Below, in pieces: positions 24,504 to 32,255 of a stretch of 38,282 nucleotides of DNA. Position 1 is the stretch's first letter. Each line of letters opens with the position of its first letter. The notes beneath the pieces were generated by a model. That model did not search any database, was not told the origin of the DNA, and worked only from the letters and a program-made list of their open reading frames with translations. The position numbers and the translations under genes were made by a program. Source of the DNA: Myxococcales bacterium (GTDB taxonomy: Bacteria > Myxococcota_A > UBA9042); assembly GCA_947499075.1 (NCBI GenBank), contig CANMNA010000014.1, positions 1-38,282 on the forward strand. Reading direction: 5' to 3'.

Positions 24504-26569
24504 TAGGGCAACAGCGCAACACCGACGCCGGTCAGCGCCGTGCTGGTCAAGAACCCAGTGTACAACTCGGCGACTTTGCTCGAGGTGAAGATCGCGAAGT
24601 GGTCGAGTTTGGCCCACTGCGAGACCACGCCTGTGATGGCAAACCCGTTGCGTTTCAGGTTGTCCTGGGCCGGCGACGCCAACTCGAGCGTGCCCTTGAC
24701 CTTCATGGCGTCGTTCAAGCGCACCTTGGGCGACAGCACATCGAGGCCGATCGCCGCCGCCAAGGCCTCAGACGTGTCTGCGGGCGTCGCGGCATCGAGC
24801 AAGCCCTCCGTCAACAGCAGGTTCGGCGGTCGAATCCCCTTTGCGCGCGCAAACATCCACTCGCCATAAGACAGGGGATCGGTGGCGTCAGCCAGCGACT
24901 GCACCACCGAAATGGCCGGATGAAACTCCGACAGCTCGCCGTCGTCCATCACCAGCAAGCCACTGACCAGCGCCGCAAAATCCACCGGATTCTTGCGTTG
25001 GACCACCGTCAGCGAGATGCCCGCGCCTGCACCCGACAGCACATACGCGGCGACATCGGGCTCGACAGCCGCCAGCAACGCGCCCGAAAGGCCGCCCTGG
25101 CTGTGGCCGATAAAGCTGATGCGCAGCGGATCGAAGTGAACGGCGTTGCCATCGGGGCTGAATTCCGGCGGCACGTTGAGCAGGCCCATGCGGAGCATCT
25201 TGGTCATCGCTACCGAGTCCAGCGCGCTTTGGCGAAACCCCGAGCGACCCGCGGCGATGTTGATGAAGTTAAAGGTCTTGCTGTCCAGCTTGTTGTCATC
25301 GAGCGGCGGGTCACAGCGCGGCCCGTGCATGGGCTGATCGATGCTGACGATCGGCAGGCTCTGCGCCGCCAATTGGTCTGAAATCTTAAACGTACCGCCA
25401 TTGACGTACGACATCCAGTCGCCGCCCGTACCATGCGCCGACATGACCACAGGGCTATTGCCGCCGACATCGTGCGGACGCTCGACCGGCAGCAGCACCG
25501 AAACCCGCAGGTTTTCCAAGTGATCGACCTTGGGATTGCCCTGGGCGTCGAACTGGAAGCCGCCGCTGCCCTCGCCATCGTACGGGCACTTGCCGACCTG
25601 GAAGTTGGGCGACTGGTAGTTGGCCTCAAGCAGCCAATAGGTTTTGGTTTTCTTGGCAATCTTCCACTCTGTCGCCGGATCCGGCTTCCACGACGTGCGG
25701 ACCCAGTCGGCCATGCCGCGCAGCTGCCCCGTCGGGTTACCGGTCGTGAACACCGTTACCGCCGCCAGATCCTGGTACGGCACTGGCACCTTGCCGGCCA
25801 CGATCGCTTGATGCAGGGGCTCGAGCGTGGCGGCCAGCTTGGCCACGGCCGGGTCCTGCAGGGTCGTGCCTGTCGCCCAATGCGCGACGACGTCGGCCAA
25901 GGCTTGCGGCTGGCCCAACACTTTGCCGATGTTGTCTTTGAGGCTGCGCTTGACCACCAGCGCATACGTTGTCACCGGCCGCAGCGGCTGGCCCCACACC
26001 GGCTGCAGCATCAGCAAGTTGGGCATCAAGTACTGCCCGCGCTGGGTGCCAGACACCGCACCGCGCACCGCCATCAGCTGGCCGTACTCCGGGCTCGCCG
26101 CGTCGACATTGACCAGCAAGTACGGCGAAGCCAGCGTGTTACTCTCCAGTGGGTTGACCAGGCGCTTGGCGTCCATCGCTTGGTCGAACTGGACATAGAC
26201 CGTCGGCTGGACAGAAAAGCCGCGCAACTCGCCTTGCGCAAAGCCTAAGTAGCCGGACAATAGCGGAGCAATCGTGCCGTCGCGCGCCGGCGGAAAGCCG
26301 AGCAGATCTAGCGTGCCATCGCTGCTCCTGCGCAGATCGCTGGGAAAGGGCAGGGCGTGCCAGTCCTTGGCTGAAAGCTCATAGCGTGCTGTCGCCCCTG
26401 TCGCAGTGCCAGGGGCGTACACCTGGGCTTTGGCGTCAAAGCCATCAGCGCTGACAGCATCGTTTGTTGCTCCGGCGTCCGCACCGACCGGACTGGCGGC
26501 ATCGCACCCGACCAGACCAAGTGCGACAACGGCCAACAGGCGCAGCGCCCAACAACAAGGGTGAAGCAT
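24503..26569 (-). CDS. Lipoprotein alpha/beta hydrolase
   Basis: 688 residues from the ATG at 26569 (GGAG upstream), with the upstream in-frame extension rejected because it overlaps deoC. The signal peptide ends in lipobox LVGC, then a short acidic linker. Residues about 90-320 form a beta-rich N-terminal region (SVQPTVYVQFDQAMD). The hydrolase core follows, with VVMSAHGTGG and the nucleophile elbow SFIGHSQGGLSGALL (Ser490). A late DHFAIF supplies a plausible catalytic His. Lipase or esterase activity at the cell surface is likely, substrate unknown. It lies 40 bp after deoC and overlaps the amidotransferase start, so all three are probably one transcript. Confidence 0.85.
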   Translation of the reverse strand: MLHPCCWALRLLAVVALGLVGCDAASPVGADAGATNDAVSADGFDAKAQVYAPGTATGATARYELSAKDWHALPFPSDLRRSSDGTLDLLGFPPARDGTIAPLLSGYLGFAQGELRGFSVQPTVYVQFDQAMDAKRLVNPLESNTLASPYLLVNVDAASPEYGQLMAVRGAVSGTQRGQYLMPNLLMLQPVWGQPLRPVTTYALVVKRSLKDNIGKVLGQPQALADVVAHWATGTTLQDPAVAKLAATLEPLHQAIVAGKVPVPYQDLAAVTVFTTGNPTGQLRGMADWVRTSWKPDPATEWKIAKKTKTYWLLEANYQSPNFQVGKCPYDGEGSGGFQFDAQGNPKVDHLENLRVSVLLPVERPHDVGGNSPVVMSAHGTGGDWMSYVNGGTFKISDQLAAQSLPIVSIDQPMHGPRCDPPLDDNKLDSKTFNFINIAAGRSGFRQSALDSVAMTKMLRMGLLNVPPEFSPDGNAVHFDPLRISFIGHSQGGLSGALLAAVEPDVAAYVLSGAGAGISLTVVQRKNPVDFAALVSGLLVMDDGELSEFHPAISVVQSLADATDPLSYGEWMFARAKGIRPPNLLLTEGLLDAATPADTSEALAAAIGLDVLSPKVRLNDAMKVKGTLELASPAQDNLKRNGFAITGVVSQWAKLDHFAIFTSSKVAELYTGFLTSTALTGVGVALLP

Positions 26570-26609
26570 TTCGGGCTCCAGTTGGGCGTCGCGAACCGCC
26601 GCCGAGCGA

Positions 26610-27701
26610 CTAATAGCCGCCAATTCTGCGTTGCGCGACTTTGCCCGGCTCCGCTTTGACCGTCGCTCCACGCACAATCGCGACCGACGCGCTCGCGCCG
26701 ATGCGCGTGGCGCCGGCTTGCAGCATCTTGTCGACATCTTCGGATGTCCGCATGCCGCCCGAGGCCTTGACCTCGATCTCCTGGCCAACGATGGCCTTCA
26801 TCATCGCGACATCTTCGGCGGTCGCGCCGCCCGGACCAAACCCTGTGGAAGTTTTGACAAAGGCCGCGCCTGCGACTTTGGACATCGCGCACGCGATGAT
26901 TTTCTCATCGCGCGTCAGTTCGCCCGTCTCGAGGATGACCTTGACCTTCTTGCCGCCTGCGGCACCGACGACGGCCTGGATGTCGGCCAACAACAGCCCG
27001 TAGTCCTTGGACTTGAGCGCGCCAATGTTGATGACCATGTCGATCTCTTCGGCCCCATCGCGCACTGCTTCGCGGGTCTCAAAGGCTTTGGCGGCCGGGG
27101 TCATCGCGCCCAATGGAAAGCCAACGACGGCCACGACCAGGACGCCCGAGCCGCGCAATTCGCGGGCGCAGTAGGCGACGTTGGCGGCGTTGACGCACAC
27201 CGAGGCAAACTTGTACTTGCGCGCCTCCTCGCACAGCTTTTTGAATTCGTCGCGCTGGGCATTGGCCTTGAGCAGCGTGTGGTCGATGTAACGCGCCAGA
27301 TCGGCGCGCAGGACGGCGCCGTCCAGACCGGGCGAAGACGACACTCGGTGGGCGCCCATCTCGACAATCTTGGCGACGTCGTCCGGTCGGCGCGAAATCG
27401 ACCACCCGCAGCCGGTGCACTCCCCTTTGCCGGCCTTGCACGGCGTGCCGGGACCGCCGTGCGGTTGGCTGTGGTTGTGCGGTTGGCTGTGGTTGTGCGG
27501 TTGGCTGTGGGCCTGACCGTGGCTGCCGCCATGGCCGATCGGTGCGTCGCTGGAGCGCTGCGGCACGCCCATTGACGTTTGACCTTGACGGCCTGACGTC
27601 TGACCTTGGTGGGGTGAAGTCTGGCCTTGCCGGGCCATCTCGGCGCGCACACGGTCGGCGATCGTACTGACAAGTTGCTCAAATTGGCGATCTTGCGACA
27701 T
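26610..27701 (-). CDS. deoC: Deoxyribose-phosphate aldolase with N-terminal repeat and Cys/His-rich extension
   Basis: 363 residues, against about 220-260 for most DeoC; GGGAG precedes the ATG. The aldolase domain (about 135-355) carries DHTLLKANA, NIGALKSKDY, KVILETGELT, the Schiff-base lysine in FVKTSTGFG (Lys283), and KASGGMR. DeoC interconverts deoxyribose 5-phosphate with glyceraldehyde 3-phosphate and acetaldehyde. The first 22 residues look like an amphipathic helix (QFEQLVSTIADRVRAEMAR). Three QGQTS repeats, a run of HSQPHN repeats and a Cys cluster (PCKAGKGECTGCGW) follow. Short N-terminal helices of this sort target enzymes to bacterial microcompartments, but no shell protein is visible in the window. 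The aldolase call is firm; targeting is inferred. Confidence 0.93.
   Translation of the reverse strand: MSQDRQFEQLVSTIADRVRAEMARQGQTSPHQGQTSGRQGQTSMGVPQRSSDAPIGHGGSHGQAHSQPHNHSQPHNHSQPHGGPGTPCKAGKGECTGCGWSISRRPDDVAKIVEMGAHRVSSSPGLDGAVLRADLARYIDHTLLKANAQRDEFKKLCEEARKYKFASVCVNAANVAYCARELRGSGVLVVAVVGFPLGAMTPAAKAFETREAVRDGAEEIDMVINIGALKSKDYGLLLADIQAVVGAAGGKKVKVILETGELTRDEKIIACAMSKVAGAAFVKTSTGFGPGGATAEDVAMMKAIVGQEIEVKASGGMRTSEDVDKMLQAGATRIGASASVAIVRGATVKAEPGKVAQRRIGGY
27461..27510 (-). repeat. 18-bp tandem repeats encoding HSQPHN in deoC
   Basis: Two full 18-bp units (27461-27478 and 27479-27496) and a 14-bp partial one (27497-27510) read GCGGTTGGCTGTGGTTGT on the plus strand. They encode a His-rich hexapeptide in the DeoC extension. 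Confidence 0.92.
27574..27636 (-). repeat. Three degenerate 21-bp repeats encoding QGQTS-type heptads in deoC
   Basis: Units begin at 27574, 27595 and 27616 and are related but not identical. They encode the spaced QGQTS motifs that follow the N-terminal helix of DeoC. Confidence 0.75.
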
Positions 27702-27724
27702 GGCTGCTCCCGAAAGACCGCTCG

Positions 27725-27753
27725 ATGCTAGCGCACGGTAGGGTGCGGTGCAA
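27725..27753 (-). promoter_or_regulatory. Candidate promoter of deoC
   Basis: On the minus strand TTGCAC (27748-27753) is followed after 17 bp by TAGCAT (27725-27730). The predicted start near 27718 gives a leader of about 17 nt that includes the ribosome binding site. An 8-bp palindrome, TCACGTGA (27759-27766), lies just upstream of the -35 and could be an operator half. Confidence 0.45.
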
Positions 27754-27800
27754 AACTATCACGTGACCGGCTTGGCCAACGTGGGCGGCCGCGCAAGGCC

Positions 27801-28745
27801 TCAGTCGCCCATCCGCCGCCGAATCGCCACTGCGCCCAGTGTCAGCGCGCCAAACCAGACTGCGCCTAGCGGCACGGGCTGATCGCCGCGGGTGTCACAT
27901 CCGCAACCGCGCCCAGCGATTTTCTTGCTGCCATCGGCATTCATTTCCTCGGCTTTCTTCTTAAAGATCACCCGAATCGGCTTGCGTCCGCCGGGATCGT
28001 GCTCGACGCGAACGGTCGTGCCGGGCACCAAGTCGACAAACTTGGCGCCTTCGATCACTTCGTCCCAGGCTGCCGTGCCGCCCTCCAGGTTGAAGCCTTT
28101 TTCGCGGCCGTCGGGGGCGCGGACATACAGGCGCCTGCCGCCGCGGTCGAGCACTTTGGCGTCGTCGTAGATCTCGACGACGACTTTTTCGATGATCTCG
28201 ATCTCGGGTCGCACGGCGCCGGCGGGATCGTAGCGCACCGTCACGATGGCACCGTGGGCCAAGTCGTCGAACGTGCCGCCCTTAATGCAAGTCGCCAGTA
28301 GTTCTCTGTTTTTCGGAATTGGGACCGTGATGGAGTTCGTCGCCTGCGGGCTAGACTTGATGTACAGGTAGGTGTCGCGGACGTCGTCCACCACCGCCTC
28401 CCGCATGATGTGGTAGGCAAAACCCTTGGGCTTCTCTGCGGTCGCCATGACTTCAGCATAGTTGGGTGGTGGCCCCAAGGTCGGTGACACCGCCGCCGGT
28501 GCTGCGACCGCCGGTGCTGCGACTGCCGGTGCTGCGACTGCCGGTGCTGCCGGTGTCGGTTGAAGTGCGGCCGGCGGGGTGACCGGGACATTTGGCGCCG
28601 CCGCAGCTGGGTCAAACCGTCGCTGCGGGGCAACTGTCCCGCCGCCGCCACGTTGATCCCTAGGGGCAAGGTCTGCCTGTGCCGCGCCCGGGGTGCCATG
28701 GGCTGCGGCTGCCGCAACTGCCACTGCCAACAACCACTTCACCAT
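27801..28745 (-). CDS. Secreted protein with MYXO-CTERM-type sorting tail
   Basis: 314 residues from the ATG at 28745, with GGAGG 6 nt upstream. An N-terminal signal peptide ends at an Ala-rich site near AAQA. A Pro/Ala-rich linker with VAAPA repeats follows (about 40-90). The central domain (about 95-275) is beta-rich with no recognised family, and contains two similar-looking stretches ending in VTVRYDPAG and TVRVEHDPGG, perhaps a duplicated small beta domain. The C-terminus has a Cys motif (GRGCGCD), a hydrophobic helix and Arg residues (IRRRMGD), the three-part MYXO-CTERM signal thought to direct proteins to the myxobacterial surface. It lies 25 bp after pckG and may share its transcript. 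Function unknown. Confidence 0.85.
   Translation of the reverse strand: MVKWLLAVAVAAAAAHGTPGAAQADLAPRDQRGGGGTVAPQRRFDPAAAAPNVPVTPPAALQPTPAAPAVAAPAVAAPAVAAPAAVSPTLGPPPNYAEVMATAEKPKGFAYHIMREAVVDDVRDTYLYIKSSPQATNSITVPIPKNRELLATCIKGGTFDDLAHGAIVTVRYDPAGAVRPEIEIIEKVVVEIYDDAKVLDRGGRRLYVRAPDGREKGFNLEGGTAAWDEVIEGAKFVDLVPGTTVRVEHDPGGRKPIRVIFKKKAEEMNADGSKKIAGRGCGCDTRGDQPVPLGAVWFGALTLGAVAIRRRMGD
28495..28550 (-). repeat. 15-bp tandem repeats encoding VAAPA
   Basis: Three full 15-bp units (28495, 28510, 28525) and an 11-bp partial fourth read GCCGGTGCTGCGAC(C/T) on the plus strand. They encode the Pro/Ala linker of the MYXO-CTERM protein. The unit preserves the reading frame. Confidence 0.9.
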
Positions 28746-28770
28746 AGCTTTCCTCCACATGCCAGCCGGA

Positions 28771-30570
28771 TTAGGCGGCGAGCCGGGCCTGCAGGGCATC
28801 GAGCTCGGCAACGAGCGCGCTCGGCAGCTTGTCGCCGAACTTGTTGTAATGCTTGGTGCGCACGTCGTCAAGCTCTTGCAGCCACCCGGCACGGTTGACG
28901 TCGAGCAATTCCGCCATCGCCGCGTTGGTCAGGCCAACCGGCGCATCGATCGCGCCAGGCGCGGGCATGATCCCGATTGGCGTCTCGATCGACTGACCAG
29001 TGCCCTCGCATTGCTCAAACACCCACTTGAGCACCCGGCTGTTCTCGCCATAGCCGGGCCACAAGAACTTGCCGTCCGCGCCCTTGCGGAACCAATTGAC
29101 GCAGAAGATCTTGGGCAGCTTGGCCCCCGGGGTCTCGCCGATGCGCAGCCAGTGCGCGAAGTAGTCGCCCATGTGGTAGCCGCAGAACGGCAACATCGCA
29201 AACGGGTCGCGCCGTACCGTGCCGGCTTGGACGTCGAGCGCCGCCGCGGTCACTTCGGAGCCGACAATCGAGCCCAGAAACACGCCGTGCTGCCAGCTGC
29301 GCGCCTGATGAATCAGCGGAATCGTGCCAGGGCGCCGACCGCCAAACAGGATCGCGCTGATGGGTACGCCCGCCGGGTCTTGCCACTCTGCGGCGATCGC
29401 CGGGCAATTCTTGGCTCTTGCGGTGAACCGCGAGTTGGCGTGCGCGGCAGCCTCGGTGCGCTGCCACGACTTGCCTTTCCAGTCAACGACTTCTCCGGAT
29501 GGAGGGTCGTAGCCGATCCCCTCCCACCATACGTCGCCGTCGCTGGTCAGCGCGACATTGGTGAAGATGGTGTCGCGCTCAATCGCCTTCATAGCGTTGG
29601 GGTTAGACTTCATCGAGGTGCCGGGTGCGACGCCAAAGAAGCCCGCTTCGGGGTTGATGGCGTACAGTTGGCCGTCGGCACCAAACTTCATCCACGCAAT
29701 GTCGTCGCCGACTGTCTCGACTGTCCATCCGGCGATGGTGGGCACCAACATGGCGAGATTGGTCTTGCCGCACGCGCTGGGGAAGGCGGCGGCGACAAAC
29801 CTGACTTTGCCTTGCGGGCTGGTCAACTTCAGGATCAGCATGTGCTCGGCGAGCCAACCCTCGTCGCGCGCTTGCACCGAGGCGATGCGCAGCGCCAAGC
29901 ACTTCTTGCCCAGCAGCGCGTTGCCGCCATAGCCCGATCCGTAGGCCCAGATCATCCGCTCTTCGGGGAAGTGCGAGATGTACTTGAGGTCGAGTGGCGC
30001 ACACGGCCACACGCCGTTGTCTGCTTCACCACTGGCCAGCGGCTTGCCTACGGAGTGCAAGCACGGCACGAATTCGCCATCAGTACCAAGCACTTTGAGC
30101 ACGCCGCTGCCGACTCGGGTCATGATGTGCATGTTGGCAACCACATACGGGCTGTCAGTGATTTCTACCCCAATCTTGGCGATCGGCGAGCCGACCGGGC
30201 CCATCGAGAACGGAATGACAAACAGCGTTCGGCCGGCCATGCATCCCTTGTACAAGCCGCGCATGGTGGTCTTGAGGACCTCGGGGTCGATCCAATTGTT
30301 GGTCGGCCCAGCGTTGTCCGGGCTGGTGCTGGCGATGTAGGTGCGGTTTTCGACGCGCGCGACATCAGACGGGTCAGAACGGAACAGGTAACTGTTGGGG
30401 CGCTTGACTGGATCAAGCGGCGTCGCCAGGCCAGCGTCGAGCGCCAGCTGGATCATCCGATCGTACTCACCCTGCGAACCGTCGCACCACTGGATCGCAT
30501 CAGGGGTGACCATTTGGGCGATTTCGTCAACCCAGTTCAAGAGTTTGGCGTGGCTAGTCGGAGCGGACAT
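28771..30570 (-). CDS. pckG: Phosphoenolpyruvate carboxykinase (GTP)
   Basis: 599 residues from the ATG at 30570 (AGAGG upstream), the normal length for the GTP-dependent family. It carries the kinase-1a P-loop [12 protein letters not shown], with the PEPCK-specific Cys, and typical segments [27 protein letters not shown], and [12 protein letters not shown]. The enzyme converts oxaloacetate and GTP to PEP, GDP and CO2, the entry to gluconeogenesis from the TCA cycle. It has a 443-bp upstream region shared with the divergent ABC operon, a candidate promoter at 30687-30715 and a palindrome at 30606-30627 in the predicted leader. The MYXO-CTERM gene follows closely on the same strand. Confidence 0.97.
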   Translation of the reverse strand: MSAPTSHAKLLNWVDEIAQMVTPDAIQWCDGSQGEYDRMIQLALDAGLATPLDPVKRPNSYLFRSDPSDVARVENRTYIASTSPDNAGPTNNWIDPEVLKTTMRGLYKGCMAGRTLFVIPFSMGPVGSPIAKIGVEITDSPYVVANMHIMTRVGSGVLKVLGTDGEFVPCLHSVGKPLASGEADNGVWPCAPLDLKYISHFPEERMIWAYGSGYGGNALLGKKCLALRIASVQARDEGWLAEHMLILKLTSPQGKVRFVAAAFPSACGKTNLAMLVPTIAGWTVETVGDDIAWMKFGADGQLYAINPEAGFFGVAPGTSMKSNPNAMKAIERDTIFTNVALTSDGDVWWEGIGYDPPSGEVVDWKGKSWQRTEAAAHANSRFTARAKNCPAIAAEWQDPAGVPISAILFGGRRPGTIPLIHQARSWQHGVFLGSIVGSEVTAAALDVQAGTVRRDPFAMLPFCGYHMGDYFAHWLRIGETPGAKLPKIFCVNWFRKGADGKFLWPGYGENSRVLKWVFEQCEGTGQSIETPIGIMPAPGAIDAPVGLTNAAMAELLDVNRAGWLQELDDVRTKHYNKFGDKLPSALVAELDALQARLAA

Positions 30571-30605
30571 GGGACCTCTGGCTGCGAAGTGAGGCGGACA
30601 AACAG

Positions 30606-30627
30606 GTAGCAATAGGTCGCTTGCTAC
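30606..30627 (-). promoter_or_regulatory. Palindrome in the pckG leader
   Basis: GTAGCAA (30606-30612) and TTGCTAC (30621-30627) form a perfect 7-bp inverted repeat with an 8-bp spacer. It lies 36 bp upstream of the pckG ATG and inside the predicted leader RNA. It could be a repressor site or an RNA hairpin. Confidence 0.55.
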
Positions 30628-30686
30628 AGTTTAGCCGTGTAATGTTCGCCAATTGCGTGTCAGTAGCCGACACCGGCGGGTGGCGA

Positions 30687-30715
30687 AAAGTAGCCTAATA
30701 TCGGGTTTTTCTCAA
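30687..30715 (-). promoter_or_regulatory. Candidate promoter of pckG
   Basis: On the minus strand TTGAGA (30710-30715) is followed after 17 bp by TACTTT (30687-30692). The predicted start near 30680 gives a leader of about 110 nt containing the 30606-30627 palindrome. The promoter also overlaps a hairpin formed by ATCGGG (30700-30705) and CCCGAT (30717-30722). Tentative. Confidence 0.4.
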
Positions 30716-30731
30716 GCCCGATCGCGGTCCT

Positions 30732-30901
30732 AAATTCCCCACAGAAATCTCCGGCGGCCCCCGATTTGAGATGCGCGGTGCTCGGTTGCTCGCTGCGCTC
30801 GACAAGGAACAAGGAGCTGAAAGAGCGAGGCGTACTCAGGTACGCCGCAGCGAGAGAAGCGACGCAGTGACGCAGAGATGCGCTCAAAGTGGGGGATCGC
30901 G
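30732..30901 (-). repeat. Dispersed repeat, copy B (170 bp, inverted relative to copy A)
   Basis: This copy matches 1-146 in reverse complement with an extra 24 bp near 30775-30805. With the added segment it can form a longer structure. CTCGCTGCG (30789-30797) pairs with CGCAGCGAG (30846-30854), and inside it GGCGTAC (30829-30835) pairs with GTACGCC (30840-30846) around a TCAG loop. It occupies the middle of the 443-bp region 30571-31013 between pckG and the ABC operon. Apart from this element, the palindrome and the candidate promoters, that region shows nothing else I can call. Confidence 0.88.
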
Positions 30902-30945
30902 GCGGTGCCGGTCACCGTTGCCAGGGTGGGTGACGTGTCAGCGTC

Positions 30946-30974
30946 TTGCCGCACGGTGGCAAGGGAGGCAGACT
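30946..30974 (+). promoter_or_regulatory. Possible promoter of the second ABC operon
   Basis: TTGCCG (30946-30951) is followed after 17 bp by CAGACT (30969-30974). The predicted start near 30981 gives a leader of about 33 nt before the ATG at 31014. The -10 is a poor match, so this is weak. Confidence 0.3.
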
Positions 30975-31013
30975 ACGCCGCGGGTCCCTGGCCGCAGGGC
31001 AGGACAGCGCGCA

Positions 31014-32249
31014 ATGTTCAACCTGATGCGAATCGCTGTCCGCAACGTCGTGCGCAACAAGCGCCGCACGGTCATCACGCTCTTGGCGCTGTTGATCGGC
31101 GTGGGCGTGATGGTCAGCGTGCGCGGGCTGCTCAACGGCCTGCAGGCATCGATGATTGAGAGTGTGACCAAAGGTCAAGTCGGCGCGCTGCAAGTCCACC
31201 GCAAGGGCTACCTCAAGAACGTGCTGTCGTCACCACTCGACCTGCAAGTACCTGCCAATGAGGCCTTTCTGAAGAAATTGGCGGCAGTGCCCCACGTCAT
31301 CGGCGTGGCGCCGCGGATCCTGTTTGGCGGCATGATCAACGTCGAGGAGGAAACGCTTTTCGTCATGATGTTCGCGGTCGACCCCAAGCGCGAGTTTGTG
31401 GCGCTACCCAAGCGCAGAGACACATTTTCGGCGCCAGCGCAGGCCTTTGTCACCGGATCTAGCGACGAAGGCGTGGTCGTTACCGAGGAATTGGCCAAGG
31501 GCCTGTTGGGCACCAAGCGCCGCGATTTTTCGGCGCCAACGGCCATCTTGGCTCCGGATCGCGATGGGGCGCTGTCGGCTGAGAACGCCAAAATCTTGGG
31601 AACGATGGCCATGTCGGCACCCGGTGAGAAAAAGATCGCGCTGGTGTCGTTGGCATTGGCCCAACGCTTGCTCAAGCTGCAAGGTCAGGCGACCGAGGTT
31701 GCCATCGCGGTGGACGACCTCGAGTATGGCCCCCAGGTCGCAGCAGACCTGCGCCAGCTACTGGGTGACACGTACGAAGTGCACCAGTGGGACGAGATCG
31801 CGCTTTTCTTCAAAGACGTGGTCAGGCGCCAAGAGATCATGCTGTCGGTGATTGCGTCGGTGTTTATGATCTTGATGTTGCTTGGCGTGGCCAACACCAT
31901 GCTGATGAGCGTGCTCGAGCGGACCCGCGAGATTGGCACGATGATGGCTGTTGGGGTCCGTCGTTCTAAAATCATTGGATTATTCTTGTTGGAGGCGCTG
32001 ACGATCGGCGTCTTGGGCGGCCTTGTCGGCGGCGCGGTCGGGCTTGGCGTGGTCACCTACATGGGGCTGCACCCGCTGCACATCGCCTTGCCGACGTCAC
32101 CAGTGCCATTCGTGGTCGTGCCGTTTATTGGGATGGGGTACATCGCCAGTGTGGTGGCCATCGCTGGCGTAGGCGCGCTGTTTTTCGCGCTCTACCCGGC
32201 ATGGCGGGCCAGCCGGCTGCGCCCAGTCGAAGCTTTGGCGGGCGGGTAA
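31014..32249 (+). CDS. FtsX/LolC-type ABC transporter permease 1
   Basis: 411 residues from the ATG at 31014 (AGGA upstream). It has the MacB/LolC topology: one N-terminal helix after a basic start (RNVVRNKRRTVITLLALLIGVGVMV), a periplasmic domain of about 220 residues, then three C-terminal helices. The cytoplasmic coupling sequence TREIGTMMAVGVRRSKI is typical. The end YPAWRASRLRPVEAL is standard for FtsX-type permeases. Such permeases act as mechanotransmitters that move lipoproteins or other envelope substrates rather than pumping across the membrane. The paralogue starts 6 nt downstream and they likely form a heterodimer with the ATPase at 35894. Confidence 0.92.
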   Translation: MFNLMRIAVRNVVRNKRRTVITLLALLIGVGVMVSVRGLLNGLQASMIESVTKGQVGALQVHRKGYLKNVLSSPLDLQVPANEAFLKKLAAVPHVIGVAPRILFGGMINVEEETLFVMMFAVDPKREFVALPKRRDTFSAPAQAFVTGSSDEGVVVTEELAKGLLGTKRRDFSAPTAILAPDRDGALSAENAKILGTMAMSAPGEKKIALVSLALAQRLLKLQGQATEVAIAVDDLEYGPQVAADLRQLLGDTYEVHQWDEIALFFKDVVRRQEIMLSVIASVFMILMLLGVANTMLMSVLERTREIGTMMAVGVRRSKIIGLFLLEALTIGVLGGLVGGAVGLGVVTYMGLHPLHIALPTSPVPFVVVPFIGMGYIASVVAIAGVGALFFALYPAWRASRLRPVEALAGG

Positions 32250-32255
32250 GCGCAG

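Noticed and set aside
28693..30609. 638-codon plus-strand frame opposite pckG
   Set aside because: It is antisense to a full-length PEP carboxykinase with all motifs. High GC leaves long shadow frames, and its product has an Arg/His/Val-rich composition without domains.
30732..30901. Insertion sequence
   Set aside because: The element is 170 bp with no transposase frame and no clear terminal inverted repeats or target duplication. It was called only as a repeat.
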